NCBI GenBank assembly: GCA_905234265.1
Contig: CAJOHJ010000010.1
Location: forward strand, 27,527 to 91,526
DNA from: an uncultured Prevotella sp.
GTDB lineage: Bacteria; Bacteroidota; Bacteroidia; Bacteroidales; Bacteroidaceae
Reading direction: 5' to 3'
DNA length: 64,000 nucleotides
The notes beneath the pieces are model-generated. The model was not told the DNA's origin, did no database searches, and saw nothing but the letters and a program-made list of their open reading frames with translations. Shown piece after piece: positions 16,204 to 24,505 of the stretch. A program made the translations under genes and the position numbers. The number at the start of each line of letters is the position of its first letter. Within the stretch, counting starts at the first letter, position 1.

Positions 16204-18642
16204 ATGAAGCATACGAATTACCACCTTTTCGACTTTATGGACTTCGACCCGTCGCTCGAGCGCGACGAGGCCCTGTGGAAGGCTTACGCGCCGACAGACG
16301 TCAGGGAATGCAACGGAGACATTGTGGTAACCATCCCATACCAGAAACAGCTGCTGCAGGAGGACATGGCGCCAGACACTTCTGTCCCACAGCAGACGTT
16401 CGACCTGACCATCAGGGCCTACGAGCCTAACATAGTCAGACTGTTCACCAGCATGGCCGGCGACGAGATGACGGAGAGCGACGACATGCTGGCATTCAGC
16501 CCACAACTCAAGCGCGTGCCGCTGAGCATCAGCAGAAGCGCAACAGCAGAAGGAAGCGTAGTGGAAATCAGAAAAACCACCGCCACCATTGCCAACAATA
16601 ACACCACCACAGCCGACAAAGGTACCATCGTTGCCGTCATCGACATGCGCCAGCCAGTCACCGACCACTGGAGCGACCTGCTTCCGCCACCACAGCCGGC
16701 GCCGCTGATAAGCATCTATCCTGACGGCGACAAGGCAAAGGCCGTCACGCTGAGCGACGACCACTTCTCGCCGCCACGCTACGACGCCCTGCCCCTTGGC
16801 TTCTGCACCGTAGGCTCGCCCACACTCCCTGCCGTCTCCGCCCCAGGTGCGGCCGCCTCGCCCTCAGTCTCGTCATCCACCGCCCCGGCTTCGTCCTCCT
16901 CCGCCTCTGGTACAGTAGGCTGCGACTTTGTCGCAGCCCCCAGCTCCGAGCGCGCCACCGTCAGCTTCCGCTGCGAGGCCGGCGAGTGCTTCGTAGGCAC
17001 CGGCGAGCGCTTCCGCAAGATGGACCTCAGCGGACAGACATTCCAAATGAAAAACCAGGACGGACAGGGCGTGAACAACCGCCGCTGCTACAAGAACATC
17101 CCGTTCTTCATGTCAAGCCGCATGTACGGCGCTTTCTTCCACACCAGCGACTACTGCAAGCTGTCGCTGGCAGACCATTCTACGCGCAGCGTGCAGTTCA
17201 TGAACGATTTTGCCACCGTCGACGTGTTCATCATAGGAGGCAGCAATCCCGAGGAAATACTGCGCGGATACCGCATGCTCACTGGGTTTCCGCCAAGCGT
17301 GCCGCTGTGGTCGCTGGGAATATGGATGAGCCGCATGACTTACTTCTCCGCCGACGAGGTCAACGGCATCTGCGACCGGCTGCGCGCTGAGCATTATCCC
17401 TGCGACGTGATACATCTTGACACTGGATGGTTCCGCACCGACTGGCTCTGCGAATGGAAGTTCAACCCGGAGCGCTTTCCCGACCCCAAGGGCTTCATAC
17501 AGCAGCTGGCAGCCAAGGGTTTCAAGGTTTCGCTGTGGCAACTGCCGTATGTCGCGCAGGGAGCCGAACAGCTGGAAGAGGCCAGGGAAAACAAATACAT
17601 CAGCCAACCGCCCGAGAAAGAAGAGAACACGGCTGGAGCATCGTCAAACTTCTCCGCGCTCGACTATGCCGGGACCATCGACTTCACAAACCCTGCTGCC
17701 ACCGCATGGTACAAGCAACAGTTGCTGAAGCCGCTGCTGGACATGGGCGTGAAATGCATAAAGACCGACTTCGGCGAAAACATTCACATGGACCATCAGT
17801 ACCATGCCGCCACTCCCGAACGGCTGAACAACATCTACGCCCTGCTCTACCAGCGTGCGGCCTATGAGGCCACAAAAGACTGCAGCAATGGCGAGGATGC
17901 CATCATCTGGGCGCGGGCTGCATGGGCCGGATGCCAGCGATACCCACTGCACTGGGGCGGCGACTCAGAATCGTCGTGGGCAGGCATGGCCGGCTCGCTG
18001 AAAGGCGGACTGCACTTCGGCCTTTCCGGATTTGCGTTCTGGAGCCACGACGTTCCTGGCTTCCACAGCACGCCCGATTTCATGAATTCCCCGCTGGACG
18101 AGCAGGTCTACGTGCGCTGGACGCAGTTCGGAGTGTTCTCAAGCCACATGCGCTACCACGGAACATGCAAGCGGGAGCCGTGGCACTACCCGGCGATTGC
18201 GCAGACGGTGAAGCGGTGGTGGCGGCTGCGCTACACTCTGATACCATACATTGCCGAACAGGCCGGACAATGCACACGCAGCGGTTTTCCCATGGTGAGG
18301 GCACTGCTGATGCACCATCCCAAGGACCGCCAGGTGTGGCACATCGACGACGAATACTACTTCGGCAGCGAATTCCTTGTCTGCCCGGTGATGAACATCC
18401 AGAACAGGCGCGACATCTACCTGCCGGAAGGACTGTGGGTAAACTTCTTCACCGGCGAACGGCTGCAGGGCGGCCGCTGGTATTACGGCGTAGACGTGCC
18501 GCTGGAAGACATGCCCGTATTCGTCAGACCGGGAGCTCTGATAAAGATATACCCCGACGCCGTCGACAGCACTGACGACATGGACCTCAGCCGTGCCGTA
18601 ACCATTGAAATCACTAAAGAATACAAGGGACTAAAGATATGA
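16204..18642 (+). CDS. GH31 alpha-glycosidase, probably alpha-xylosidase
   Basis: An 812-residue protein without a signal peptide, so cytoplasmic. The catalytic barrel has the GH31 landmarks CDVIHLDTGWF, KFNPERFPDPKGF, the nucleophile Asp522 in KTDFGE and the acid/base Asp587 in HWGGDSESSW. DTGWF and KTDFGE are typical of the YicI-like alpha-xylosidase branch, which releases alpha-xylose from isoprimeverose or xyloglucan oligosaccharides. Residues about 205-238 form an Ala/Ser/Pro-rich stretch (APGAAASPSVSSSTAPASSS) inside the N-terminal beta-domain, unusual for the family. The gene overlaps the following symporter by 4 bp (ATGA), which indicates translational coupling: the symporter would import the sugar this enzyme acts on or releases. 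Confidence 0.88.
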   Translation: MKHTNYHLFDFMDFDPSLERDEALWKAYAPTDVRECNGDIVVTIPYQKQLLQEDMAPDTSVPQQTFDLTIRAYEPNIVRLFTSMAGDEMTESDDMLAFSPQLKRVPLSISRSATAEGSVVEIRKTTATIANNNTTTADKGTIVAVIDMRQPVTDHWSDLLPPPQPAPLISIYPDGDKAKAVTLSDDHFSPPRYDALPLGFCTVGSPTLPAVSAPGAAASPSVSSSTAPASSSSASGTVGCDFVAAPSSERATVSFRCEAGECFVGTGERFRKMDLSGQTFQMKNQDGQGVNNRRCYKNIPFFMSSRMYGAFFHTSDYCKLSLADHSTRSVQFMNDFATVDVFIIGGSNPEEILRGYRMLTGFPPSVPLWSLGIWMSRMTYFSADEVNGICDRLRAEHYPCDVIHLDTGWFRTDWLCEWKFNPERFPDPKGFIQQLAAKGFKVSLWQLPYVAQGAEQLEEARENKYISQPPEKEENTAGASSNFSALDYAGTIDFTNPAATAWYKQQLLKPLLDMGVKCIKTDFGENIHMDHQYHAATPERLNNIYALLYQRAAYEATKDCSNGEDAIIWARAAWAGCQRYPLHWGGDSESSWAGMAGSLKGGLHFGLSGFAFWSHDVPGFHSTPDFMNSPLDEQVYVRWTQFGVFSSHMRYHGTCKREPWHYPAIAQTVKRWWRLRYTLIPYIAEQAGQCTRSGFPMVRALLMHHPKDRQVWHIDDEYYFGSEFLVCPVMNIQNRRDIYLPEGLWVNFFTGERLQGGRWYYGVDVPLEDMPVFVRPGALIKIYPDAVDSTDDMDLSRAVTIEITKEYKGLKI

Positions 18643-20222
18643 ACACGCACTACATGCAGGGACTGGACTGGCTGATTCTCGCAGTCTACTTCGCAATACT
18701 CATTGCCATCGGAGTATGGGCAAGCACTAAGCGCAAGAAGAACAGCGCACTGTTTCTGGCAGAACACTCGCTCAGATGGCATCACATCGGCTTCTCCATG
18801 TGGGGTACCAACGTGGGACCGTCGATGCTCATTGCCTCTGCGTCGGCCGGCTTCACCACGGGCATCGTCAGCGGAAACTATGCATGGTACGCCTTCGTGT
18901 TCATTGCACTGCTGGCATTCGTTTTTGCACCGCGCTACTTAGGTGCAAAGGTACACACGCTGCCTGAGTTCATGGGACTGCGCTTCGGGCAGTCCACGCG
19001 AAACATTCTGGCATGGTACACCATAGTCACCATCATTATCTCATGGCTTGCGCTGACGCTGTTTGCCGGAGGCATACTGATACGGCAGGTGTTCGACATC
19101 CCGATGTGGACGTCGGCACTGGTGCTGCTCGTCATTTCAGCGTTCTTCACCATGCTGGGAGGCCTGAAGGCGGTGGCATATACTAACGTCTACCAGATGA
19201 TACTGCTCATCGTGGTGTCGCTGGTGCTGGTAATTGTCGGCCTCGACAGGGTCGGCGGCATTTCAGCCCTTGTCGCCAGAGTGCCTGCCGACTACTGGGT
19301 GATGTTCAAGCCAAACAGCGACGAGGCATTCCCCTGGCTGCCGATAGTGCTGGGCTACCCGGTGATGGGTGTCTGGTTCTGGTGTACCGACCAGAGCATG
19401 GTGCAGCCGGTGCTGGCAGCACGCAACCTGCGCGAGGGACAGCTGGGAACAAACTTCACCGGATGGCTGAAGATACTGGACGTGGCTCTCTACATACTGC
19501 CGGGCATCATCTGCTTCGCGCTCTTCGGCGACACGCTGGAAAACCCCGACGAGGCATATCTTACGATGGTCGAGAACCTGTTCCCGGTGGGAATGGTTGG
19601 TCTGGTGTTTGCCGTACTGACGGCCTGCCTGGTGTCTACCATAGGCTCGGCACTGAATGCCCTGTCGACGGTGTTCACCATGGACATCTATGTAAAGCGC
19701 TTCCGCCCGAATGCGTCGCAGCGGCACATCAACTATGTAGGCCGCATGGTGACCGTGGCCGGCGCAGCACTGGCCATTGTGCTGACGGTGGCCATCGACT
19801 CCATAAAGGGCCTGAACCTGTTCAATGTCTTTCAAAGCGTGCTGGGCTTCATAGCACCGCCCATGACTGCAGTATTCGTGCTGGGCATCTTCTGGAAGAA
19901 GGCGACAACACGCGCGGCAAACTTCACTCTCACCGCAGGAACGGCATTCTGCCTGACGGTTGGCGTGCTTTACCTGTGGCCGCCAGTGTGGCTCACGTCG
20001 TGGCTGGCAGCGACTGGCATTGCCCTACCCCACTTCATGCTGCTGTCGTTCTACCTGTGCGTAATCTTAATGGCAGCAATGGCTATAATAAGCATCACCG
20101 ACAAGGACACCACACGCTACGAAATTCCAGCACCGCTCCATGAGCAGTGGTCGCGACTGGCAATAGCCCTGTGGATACTGCTGGCTGCGGTAATGACCGG
20201 CCTTTACATTTTCTTTAATTGA
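18639..20222 (+). CDS. Sodium:solute symporter (SSS/SLC5 family), probable sugar importer
   Basis: A 527-residue inner-membrane protein with about 14 membrane segments. SSS hallmarks: an N-terminal LDWLILAVYFAILIAIGVWAS helix, the unwound first core helix at GFSMWGTNVGPSMLIASASA, SAFFTMLGGLKAVAYTNVYQ, GVWFWCTDQSMVQPVLAARN and TACLVSTIGSALNALSTVFT. This pattern is that of the SglT/sugar branch. It starts inside the last codons of the GH31 alpha-xylosidase (ATGA overlap), so its substrate is probably a xylosylated or glucosylated oligosaccharide or the freed sugar; that is inference. The final Asn codon and the stop are the beginning of a heptamer repeat array. Confidence 0.88.
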   Translation: MNTHYMQGLDWLILAVYFAILIAIGVWASTKRKKNSALFLAEHSLRWHHIGFSMWGTNVGPSMLIASASAGFTTGIVSGNYAWYAFVFIALLAFVFAPRYLGAKVHTLPEFMGLRFGQSTRNILAWYTIVTIIISWLALTLFAGGILIRQVFDIPMWTSALVLLVISAFFTMLGGLKAVAYTNVYQMILLIVVSLVLVIVGLDRVGGISALVARVPADYWVMFKPNSDEAFPWLPIVLGYPVMGVWFWCTDQSMVQPVLAARNLREGQLGTNFTGWLKILDVALYILPGIICFALFGDTLENPDEAYLTMVENLFPVGMVGLVFAVLTACLVSTIGSALNALSTVFTMDIYVKRFRPNASQRHINYVGRMVTVAGAALAIVLTVAIDSIKGLNLFNVFQSVLGFIAPPMTAVFVLGIFWKKATTRAANFTLTAGTAFCLTVGVLYLWPPVWLTSWLAATGIALPHFMLLSFYLCVILMAAMAIISITDKDTTRYEIPAPLHEQWSRLAIALWILLAAVMTGLYIFFN

Positions 20223-20272
20223 GAATTGGGAATTGAGAATTTAGAATTGGAAATTGAGAATTGAGAATTGTG
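20217..20272 (+). repeat. AATTGAG heptamer array, 8 units
   Basis: Eight consecutive 7-nt units on a strict 7-nt period (AATTGAG, AATTGGG, AATTGAG, AATTTAG, AATTGGA, AATTGAG, AATTGAG, AATTGTG). It begins in the last codon of the symporter and fills most of the spacer to the co-directional CvfB-like gene. A sister array with eight units lies at 29901-29956. Confidence 0.85.
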
Positions 20273-20315
20273 AATGAACTATGAAACTTTAGTTCGACGA
20301 AGGCAATTATGAACT

Positions 20316-20945
20316 ATGATAAAACTTGGCGATTATAACACACTGCGAATAAGGAAGAACACCGATTTCGGACTCTATCTTGACGGCGGCGAGGAGGGCG
20401 GCAACATTCTGCTGCCTAACCGCTATGTCACACCCGAAATGAAGATTGGCGACGAGATTACCGTCTTCCTATATCTCGACCACGAGGAACGCCTCGTAGC
20501 AACCACTGAGCATCCGCTGGTGAAAGTCGGCGGCTTCGCGTGGCTGGAATGCACATGGACGAATGAATATGGCGCGTTCCTCAACTGGGGACTTATGAAA
20601 GACCTCTTCTGCCCTTTCCGCGAGCAGAAGCAGCGAATGCAGAAAGGCGGCCGATATTTTGTCTACGTCATGGAAGACAAAAAGACGCACAGGCTTATGG
20701 CTACCGCCAAGGTGGAACGCTACCAGAAGCTGAGCAGCTACGAGCGTGCCGTCGACTTTGCCGACGAGCTGTTGCACTATCTGCGAGCCAACGGCGGCCA
20801 TTGCAGCCTTGGCGACAAAAGCCCTGCAGAAGACATTGCACAGCAGTTTGGCATTTCCAAGAAGGTATACAAAAAGGCCGTCGGCGACCTTTACCGCCAA
20901 CGGCTTATAGCTATTGAGGACGACGGGATAAGACTGACCGAGTGA
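20316..20945 (+). CDS. CvfB-like S1 RNA-binding protein with winged helix, short form
   Basis: A 209-residue cytoplasmic protein. An S1-like OB domain at about 1-60 (LGDYNTLRIRKNTDFGLYLD, LPNRYVTPEMKIGDEITVFL) is followed by a second at about 65-135 (WTNEYGAFLNWGLMKDLFCP, then GRYFVYVMEDKKTHRLMATA). A C-terminal winged helix (ISKKVYKKAVGDLYRQRLI) completes the CvfB plan. CvfB proteins bind RNA and affect virulence-factor expression in Staphylococcus. This one is shorter than the usual 280-300 residues, perhaps lacking one S1 unit. It is co-directional with the symporter, 93 bp downstream, and the spacer holds the heptamer array. Confidence 0.75.
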   Translation: MIKLGDYNTLRIRKNTDFGLYLDGGEEGGNILLPNRYVTPEMKIGDEITVFLYLDHEERLVATTEHPLVKVGGFAWLECTWTNEYGAFLNWGLMKDLFCPFREQKQRMQKGGRYFVYVMEDKKTHRLMATAKVERYQKLSSYERAVDFADELLHYLRANGGHCSLGDKSPAEDIAQQFGISKKVYKKAVGDLYRQRLIAIEDDGIRLTE

Positions 20946-20958
20946 CCGTCAGAAAATT

Positions 20959-21080
20959 TTATCTCTGCGAGTTACAAAATTATCTCAATGACTTACGAAA
21001 TTATCTCTGTGAGATAAAAAATTATCTTCGTAAGATAAAAAAATATCTCTGTGAGATAATTTCGTAACTCACAGAGATAT
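20959..21080. repeat. 21-nt-register array, locus 3 (both orientations interleaved)
   Basis: TTATCT-type hexamers start at 20959, 20980, 21001, 21022 and 21043, and AGATAA-type hexamers at 21012, 21033, 21054 and 21075. Each set has an exact 21-nt period and the two are offset by 11/10 nt. The array lies between the convergent CvfB-like and lipoprotein genes. Confidence 0.9.
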
Positions 21081-21104
21081 TCTTTCAGATACTAACCAGA
21101 CTTT

Positions 21105-22016
21105 TTACTGGGCAGCATTCAGGCGCAGCGTCAGTGCAACGTCGTAGTTCTGACCGTCAGCAATCTTCGTGCTGAACTTCATCACGCAGCGCGTGCCTCT
21201 GAACTGCAGGCTGATTGTAGTGTTGTTGTTGAAGAACTTGTTGCCCATGTCGTCGTTTTTCAGCACGAGACGCATTTGGCCGTCATTGGTCCATGTCCAG
21301 TCGGCAACGTCGGCATCATGATTTGTGTAGACGATTGTGATAAGACCGTTCTTGTCGATGATGACATTCTGGACGTTGCGGTTGAAGTCTTCCCTTTCCT
21401 TGTCTGAAATCTTGGCACCCTGCTTGATGGCTTCGTTGGCAACAGCATTCAGGTCGCCGTTGTTGAACTCCATGAAAGCGCGCACGTCACCTTCCAAGTC
21501 AAGCACCAGGCCTGTAACGTTCCACTTGCGTGCAACATAGTCCAGAGTGGTATTGCCTGTCTCGTCGCTCTTCTTTGCCTTTGCAGGCACGGGAGCGGTG
21601 GTAGTGAACGTAATAGTCTGTGAGCCGATGGTAATGGTGATGCTGATGGTCACCGTTGTGCTTTCAGTACCGCGGGCAGTGTAGTCCTGCACAGTACCTC
21701 TGGCATTGCCGGAGAGCGTGAACAGGCTATTTGCATACTCGTAGGCAGCCACGATAAACTGGCTCTTACCCGTATTGTCTACAACCTCAATCACTGCGTC
21801 GCCCGACTCAGTAAAGTTGATGCCCTTGAGCGAATAGCCGCTGGCGTCTGTAGCTGCTACCGGCGTATCGATATTGTAGGCCACAGCCTCATTGGCGTAC
21901 TTCGCAGTAGGAAGAGTAACGGTGTTGTCTGGCTCGTCGCCGTCGTCACTGCTGCAAGCCACATTGCACACTGCAAGGCAGAGAGCCATTGCATAGTAAA
22001 AAATGTTCTTTTTCAT
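21105..22016 (-). CDS. Surface-type lipoprotein of unknown function
   Basis: A 303-residue protein with a lipoprotein signal: MKKNIFYYAMALCLAVCNVA followed by the lipidated Cys and SSDDGDEPD. Acidic residues directly after Cys-Ser match the Bacteroidetes lipoprotein export signal, so display on the cell surface is likely. The body is beta-rich with Thr-rich strands (TESTTVTISITITIGSQTIT) and a C-terminal NYDVALTLRLN. It resembles Bacteroides DUF4925-type lipoproteins, but I cannot assign a family with certainty. It lies 53 bp downstream of an outer-membrane barrel gene on the same strand, so the two probably form a unit. Its 3' end faces repeat locus 3. Confidence 0.6.
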   Translation of the reverse strand: MKKNIFYYAMALCLAVCNVACSSDDGDEPDNTVTLPTAKYANEAVAYNIDTPVAATDASGYSLKGINFTESGDAVIEVVDNTGKSQFIVAAYEYANSLFTLSGNARGTVQDYTARGTESTTVTISITITIGSQTITFTTTAPVPAKAKKSDETGNTTLDYVARKWNVTGLVLDLEGDVRAFMEFNNGDLNAVANEAIKQGAKISDKEREDFNRNVQNVIIDKNGLITIVYTNHDADVADWTWTNDGQMRLVLKNDDMGNKFFNNNTTISLQFRGTRCVMKFSTKIADGQNYDVALTLRLNAAQ

Positions 22017-22069
22017 AGCCGTTTTATGTTTTGATTGTTAATTTCCTTAATTAATTCATAATGCAGACA

Positions 22070-22840
22070 TCACAGGATGCGGCCGCACAGGCGCAGGCTC
22101 ATGACTGGATAGACCGTGACTTTTGAAAGAATGTCAAAAACGTTGTTTGCATCGTCGTTGCCTGTATCATCCTTTCCGAGCTTCTTATAATGGGTGTCGC
22201 CAAAGTCATCCTTGGTAGTTGTATATACACCGGGAGAACCCCAGAACTGCACGCCAAGGTCGAAAGCCAGACCGATGCGCTTGCGTGGCACAGCACGGCC
22301 GAAGCCAATGCCGAGGTAGGGCTTGAACTTATTCACCTTAAGGTCGGCAGAGACGTTACCCTGAGCATCGGAAGTGATGCGGTAGTCGCCAAGCTTTACG
22401 CCAGCAGTGCCATAGTATGCAGGATTGGCAATAAACGGCCCGTCGTTGTAGACAGATATAATCTTGTCGGCACCGATGAATGCACCTGCAGTAATGCGGA
22501 ACGAGCTGTTCAGCGAGGGATAGTAGTCGAAGAGCAGCTTGAAGTTAGTCATGTCAAGCTTTCCTTCCAAGTCTACCTTGTCCTTGACGAAGATGCCTGC
22601 ATTGTTAGAGCCTGCATTGACATCAAACTTATACTTGACACTGGGGAAGAAAGACACACCGACGCGTGTTGCAAAGTGTGTACCCAGCGGTGCGCCAAGA
22701 TCGATGCCTATACCGTCGGTACCGGCAGAGACGCCAATGCTCACATGGTTAAAGAACCCCATTTCGTCCGGGTCCAACTGGGCAAAAGACTGTCCCATTC
22801 CAAAGACTGCCATTGCACATACTAAGAGTAATTTCTTCAT
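22070..22840 (-). CDS. Outer membrane beta-barrel protein
   Basis: A 256-residue protein with a signal peptide (MKKLLLVCAMAVFGMGQSFA, cut before QLDPDE). It has alternating hydrophobic and polar strands with Gly/aromatic turns (GVSAGTDGIGIDLGAPLGTH, FRITAGAFIGADKI, FKPYLGIGFGRAVPRKRIGL) and ends PVMSLRLCGRIL. This is a small barrel resembling OmpW/OmpA-like porins; no specific function can be read. Its own promoter is at 22884-22914, and it is followed by a lipoprotein gene that probably shares the transcript. Confidence 0.7.
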   Translation of the reverse strand: MKKLLLVCAMAVFGMGQSFAQLDPDEMGFFNHVSIGVSAGTDGIGIDLGAPLGTHFATRVGVSFFPSVKYKFDVNAGSNNAGIFVKDKVDLEGKLDMTNFKLLFDYYPSLNSSFRITAGAFIGADKIISVYNDGPFIANPAYYGTAGVKLGDYRITSDAQGNVSADLKVNKFKPYLGIGFGRAVPRKRIGLAFDLGVQFWGSPGVYTTTKDDFGDTHYKKLGKDDTGNDDANNVFDILSKVTVYPVMSLRLCGRIL

Positions 22841-22883
22841 AGTCTATATGTTAATGTTAAACGTTAAGAATGTTTACCATCCG

Positions 22884-22914
22884 CAAAGATAAGTAAAAAA
22901 GAAATATGCTCCAA
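22884..22914 (-). promoter_or_regulatory. Promoter of the barrel/lipoprotein pair
   Basis: TATCTTTG (22884-22891) with TTG (22912-22914) 20 bp upstream on the minus strand. The barrel ATG lies 44 bp downstream of the box. Confidence 0.65.
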
Positions 22915-22938
22915 GAAAAAAAGAACATTTTTTGGAGC

Positions 22939-22956
22939 ATATATATAATAATGTGT
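22939..22956 (-). repeat. ACACATTATTATATATA element after asnS
   Basis: Minus-strand ACACATTATTATATATAT, 48 bp after the asnS stop codon and just upstream of the barrel promoter. It is the same element as at 8523-8584, 16104-16123 and 31289-31312. Confidence 0.6.
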
Positions 22957-23004
22957 CTTGCGTTTGTCTATTCTGTACAAAACGCCTTGTAAAGAGGGTA
23001 ATGC

Positions 23005-24486
23005 TTAGAATTCTGCCGACTTTGGCGTGCGTGGGAACGGTATTACGTCGCGAATGTTCTGCATGCCAGTGACAAACAGTATCAGTCGCTCGAATCCGAG
23101 ACCGAAGCCTGCATGTGGGCAGCTTCCCCAGCGGCGTGTGTCGATGTACCACCACAGATGAGTCTTGTCCATCTGACGACGGTCGATTTCAGCCATCAGC
23201 TTGTCGTAGCTTTCCTCACGGACGCTGCCGCCGATGATTTCACCAATCTGCGGGAACAGCACGTCGGTACCCTGCATCGTTGGTCCTGGCGCGACAGCTC
23301 CCTTGTAGCCTACGCTGCCATTCTCACCGGTATCGCCGGGCTTGCCGGAGACTCCTGCGTTCTGCTTCATGTAGAACGACTTGAAGCTTCTCGGATAGTC
23401 GGTCATGATGACTGGCTTCTTGAAGTGTTCTTCTACGAGATAGCGTTCATGCTCTGAGGCCAGATCGTCGCCCCACTGGCATGGGAATTCGAACTTCTTG
23501 CCATTCTTGATGGCTTCCTGCAGGATGTTGATGCCTTCGGTGTACGGCAGTCGCACGAAGGTTTCATTCAGCACGCTCTCCAGACGCTCAATAAGCGACT
23601 TGTCGATCATCTGGTTGAGGAACTGCAGGTCGTCCTTGCAGTTGTCCAATGCCCAGCGCACGCAATACTTTATGAAGTCTTCTTCCAGGTCCATCAGTTC
23701 CTCCTGGTCAAGGAAGGCAACCTCAGGCTCCACCATCCAGAACTCAGCGAGGTGACGCGGAGTATTGCTGTTTTCTGCGCGGAACGTAGGTCCAAAGGTG
23801 TAGATGGCTCCGAGGGCGGTGGCACCCAGCTCACCCTCCAGCTGTCCGCTGACGGTAAGCGAGGTCTGCTCGCCGAAGAAGTCGTCGTCGTAGATTATCT
23901 TGCCCTGATCGTCCTTCTTCAGGTCGTAGAGGTTCTTTGTGGTCACCTGAAACATGTTTCCTGCGCCCTCGCAGTCGCTGGCGGTGATGAGCGGTGTGTG
24001 GAAATAGTAGAAGCCATGCTCATGGAAGTACGTATGTATTGCCATTGCCATGTTGTGGCGAATGCGCATCACGGCACCGAAGGTATTGGTGCGCAGGCGC
24101 ATGTGAGCGTTCTTGCGCATCACCTCAAACGACTGTCCCTTCTTCTGCATCGGATAGGTATTGTCGCAGAGTCCGTAGATTTCCAGTGTCTTGGCCTGCA
24201 GCTCGCTGGTCTGCCCTGCGCCCTGGCTTTCAACGAGAACGCCCGTAGCGCAGATGCATGCACCGGTTGTGATGTCCTTGAGTGAGGCGTCGGCAGCGAA
24301 GTCGCTGACCACACTGACTGTTGCCGGGTCGACAACTATCTGCACGTTCTTGATGGTAGAGCCATCGTTGAGTGCAATAAAGTCGACGGCCTTACTCGAG
24401 CGGTGAGTGCGCACCCAGCCCTTGACACAAACCTCTTTGCCAAAATCGGTACTCTTCAGTACGTCAATTATCTTTGTTCTTTTCAT
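23005..24486 (-). CDS. asnS: Asparaginyl-tRNA synthetase with collagen-like insertion
   Basis: A 493-residue class IIb synthetase that charges tRNA-Asn. An N-terminal OB anticodon-binding domain ([20 protein letters not shown]) is followed by the catalytic domain with [18 protein letters not shown], motif 2 [20 protein letters not shown] and motif 3 [17 protein letters not shown]. Between FYMKQN (ends at 376) and [18 protein letters not shown], where E. coli has about 9 residues, there are about 31, including six Gly-X-Y triplets at residues 381-398. This accounts for the extra length over typical 466-residue enzymes. The ATG at 24486 is preferred over 24501 because homologues begin MKRTKI. 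It is the last gene of the purB-rluB-asnS unit. Confidence 0.93.
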   Translation of the reverse strand: MKRTKIIDVLKSTDFGKEVCVKGWVRTHRSSKAVDFIALNDGSTIKNVQIVVDPATVSVVSDFAADASLKDITTGACICATGVLVESQGAGQTSELQAKTLEIYGLCDNTYPMQKKGQSFEVMRKNAHMRLRTNTFGAVMRIRHNMAMAIHTYFHEHGFYYFHTPLITASDCEGAGNMFQVTTKNLYDLKKDDQGKIIYDDDFFGEQTSLTVSGQLEGELGATALGAIYTFGPTFRAENSNTPRHLAEFWMVEPEVAFLDQEELMDLEEDFIKYCVRWALDNCKDDLQFLNQMIDKSLIERLESVLNETFVRLPYTEGINILQEAIKNGKKFEFPCQWGDDLASEHERYLVEEHFKKPVIMTDYPRSFKSFYMKQNAGVSGKPGDTGENGSVGYKGAVAPGPTMQGTDVLFPQIGEIIGGSVREESYDKLMAEIDRRQMDKTHLWWYIDTRRWGSCPHAGFGLGFERLILFVTGMQNIRDVIPFPRTPKSAEF

Positions 24487-24505
24487 ATTTCTATGCTCCA
24501 CTTAA

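Noticed and set aside
24487..24505. T-box or other riboswitch before asnS
   Set aside because: asnS follows rluB by only 19 bp and there is no room for a leader structure.
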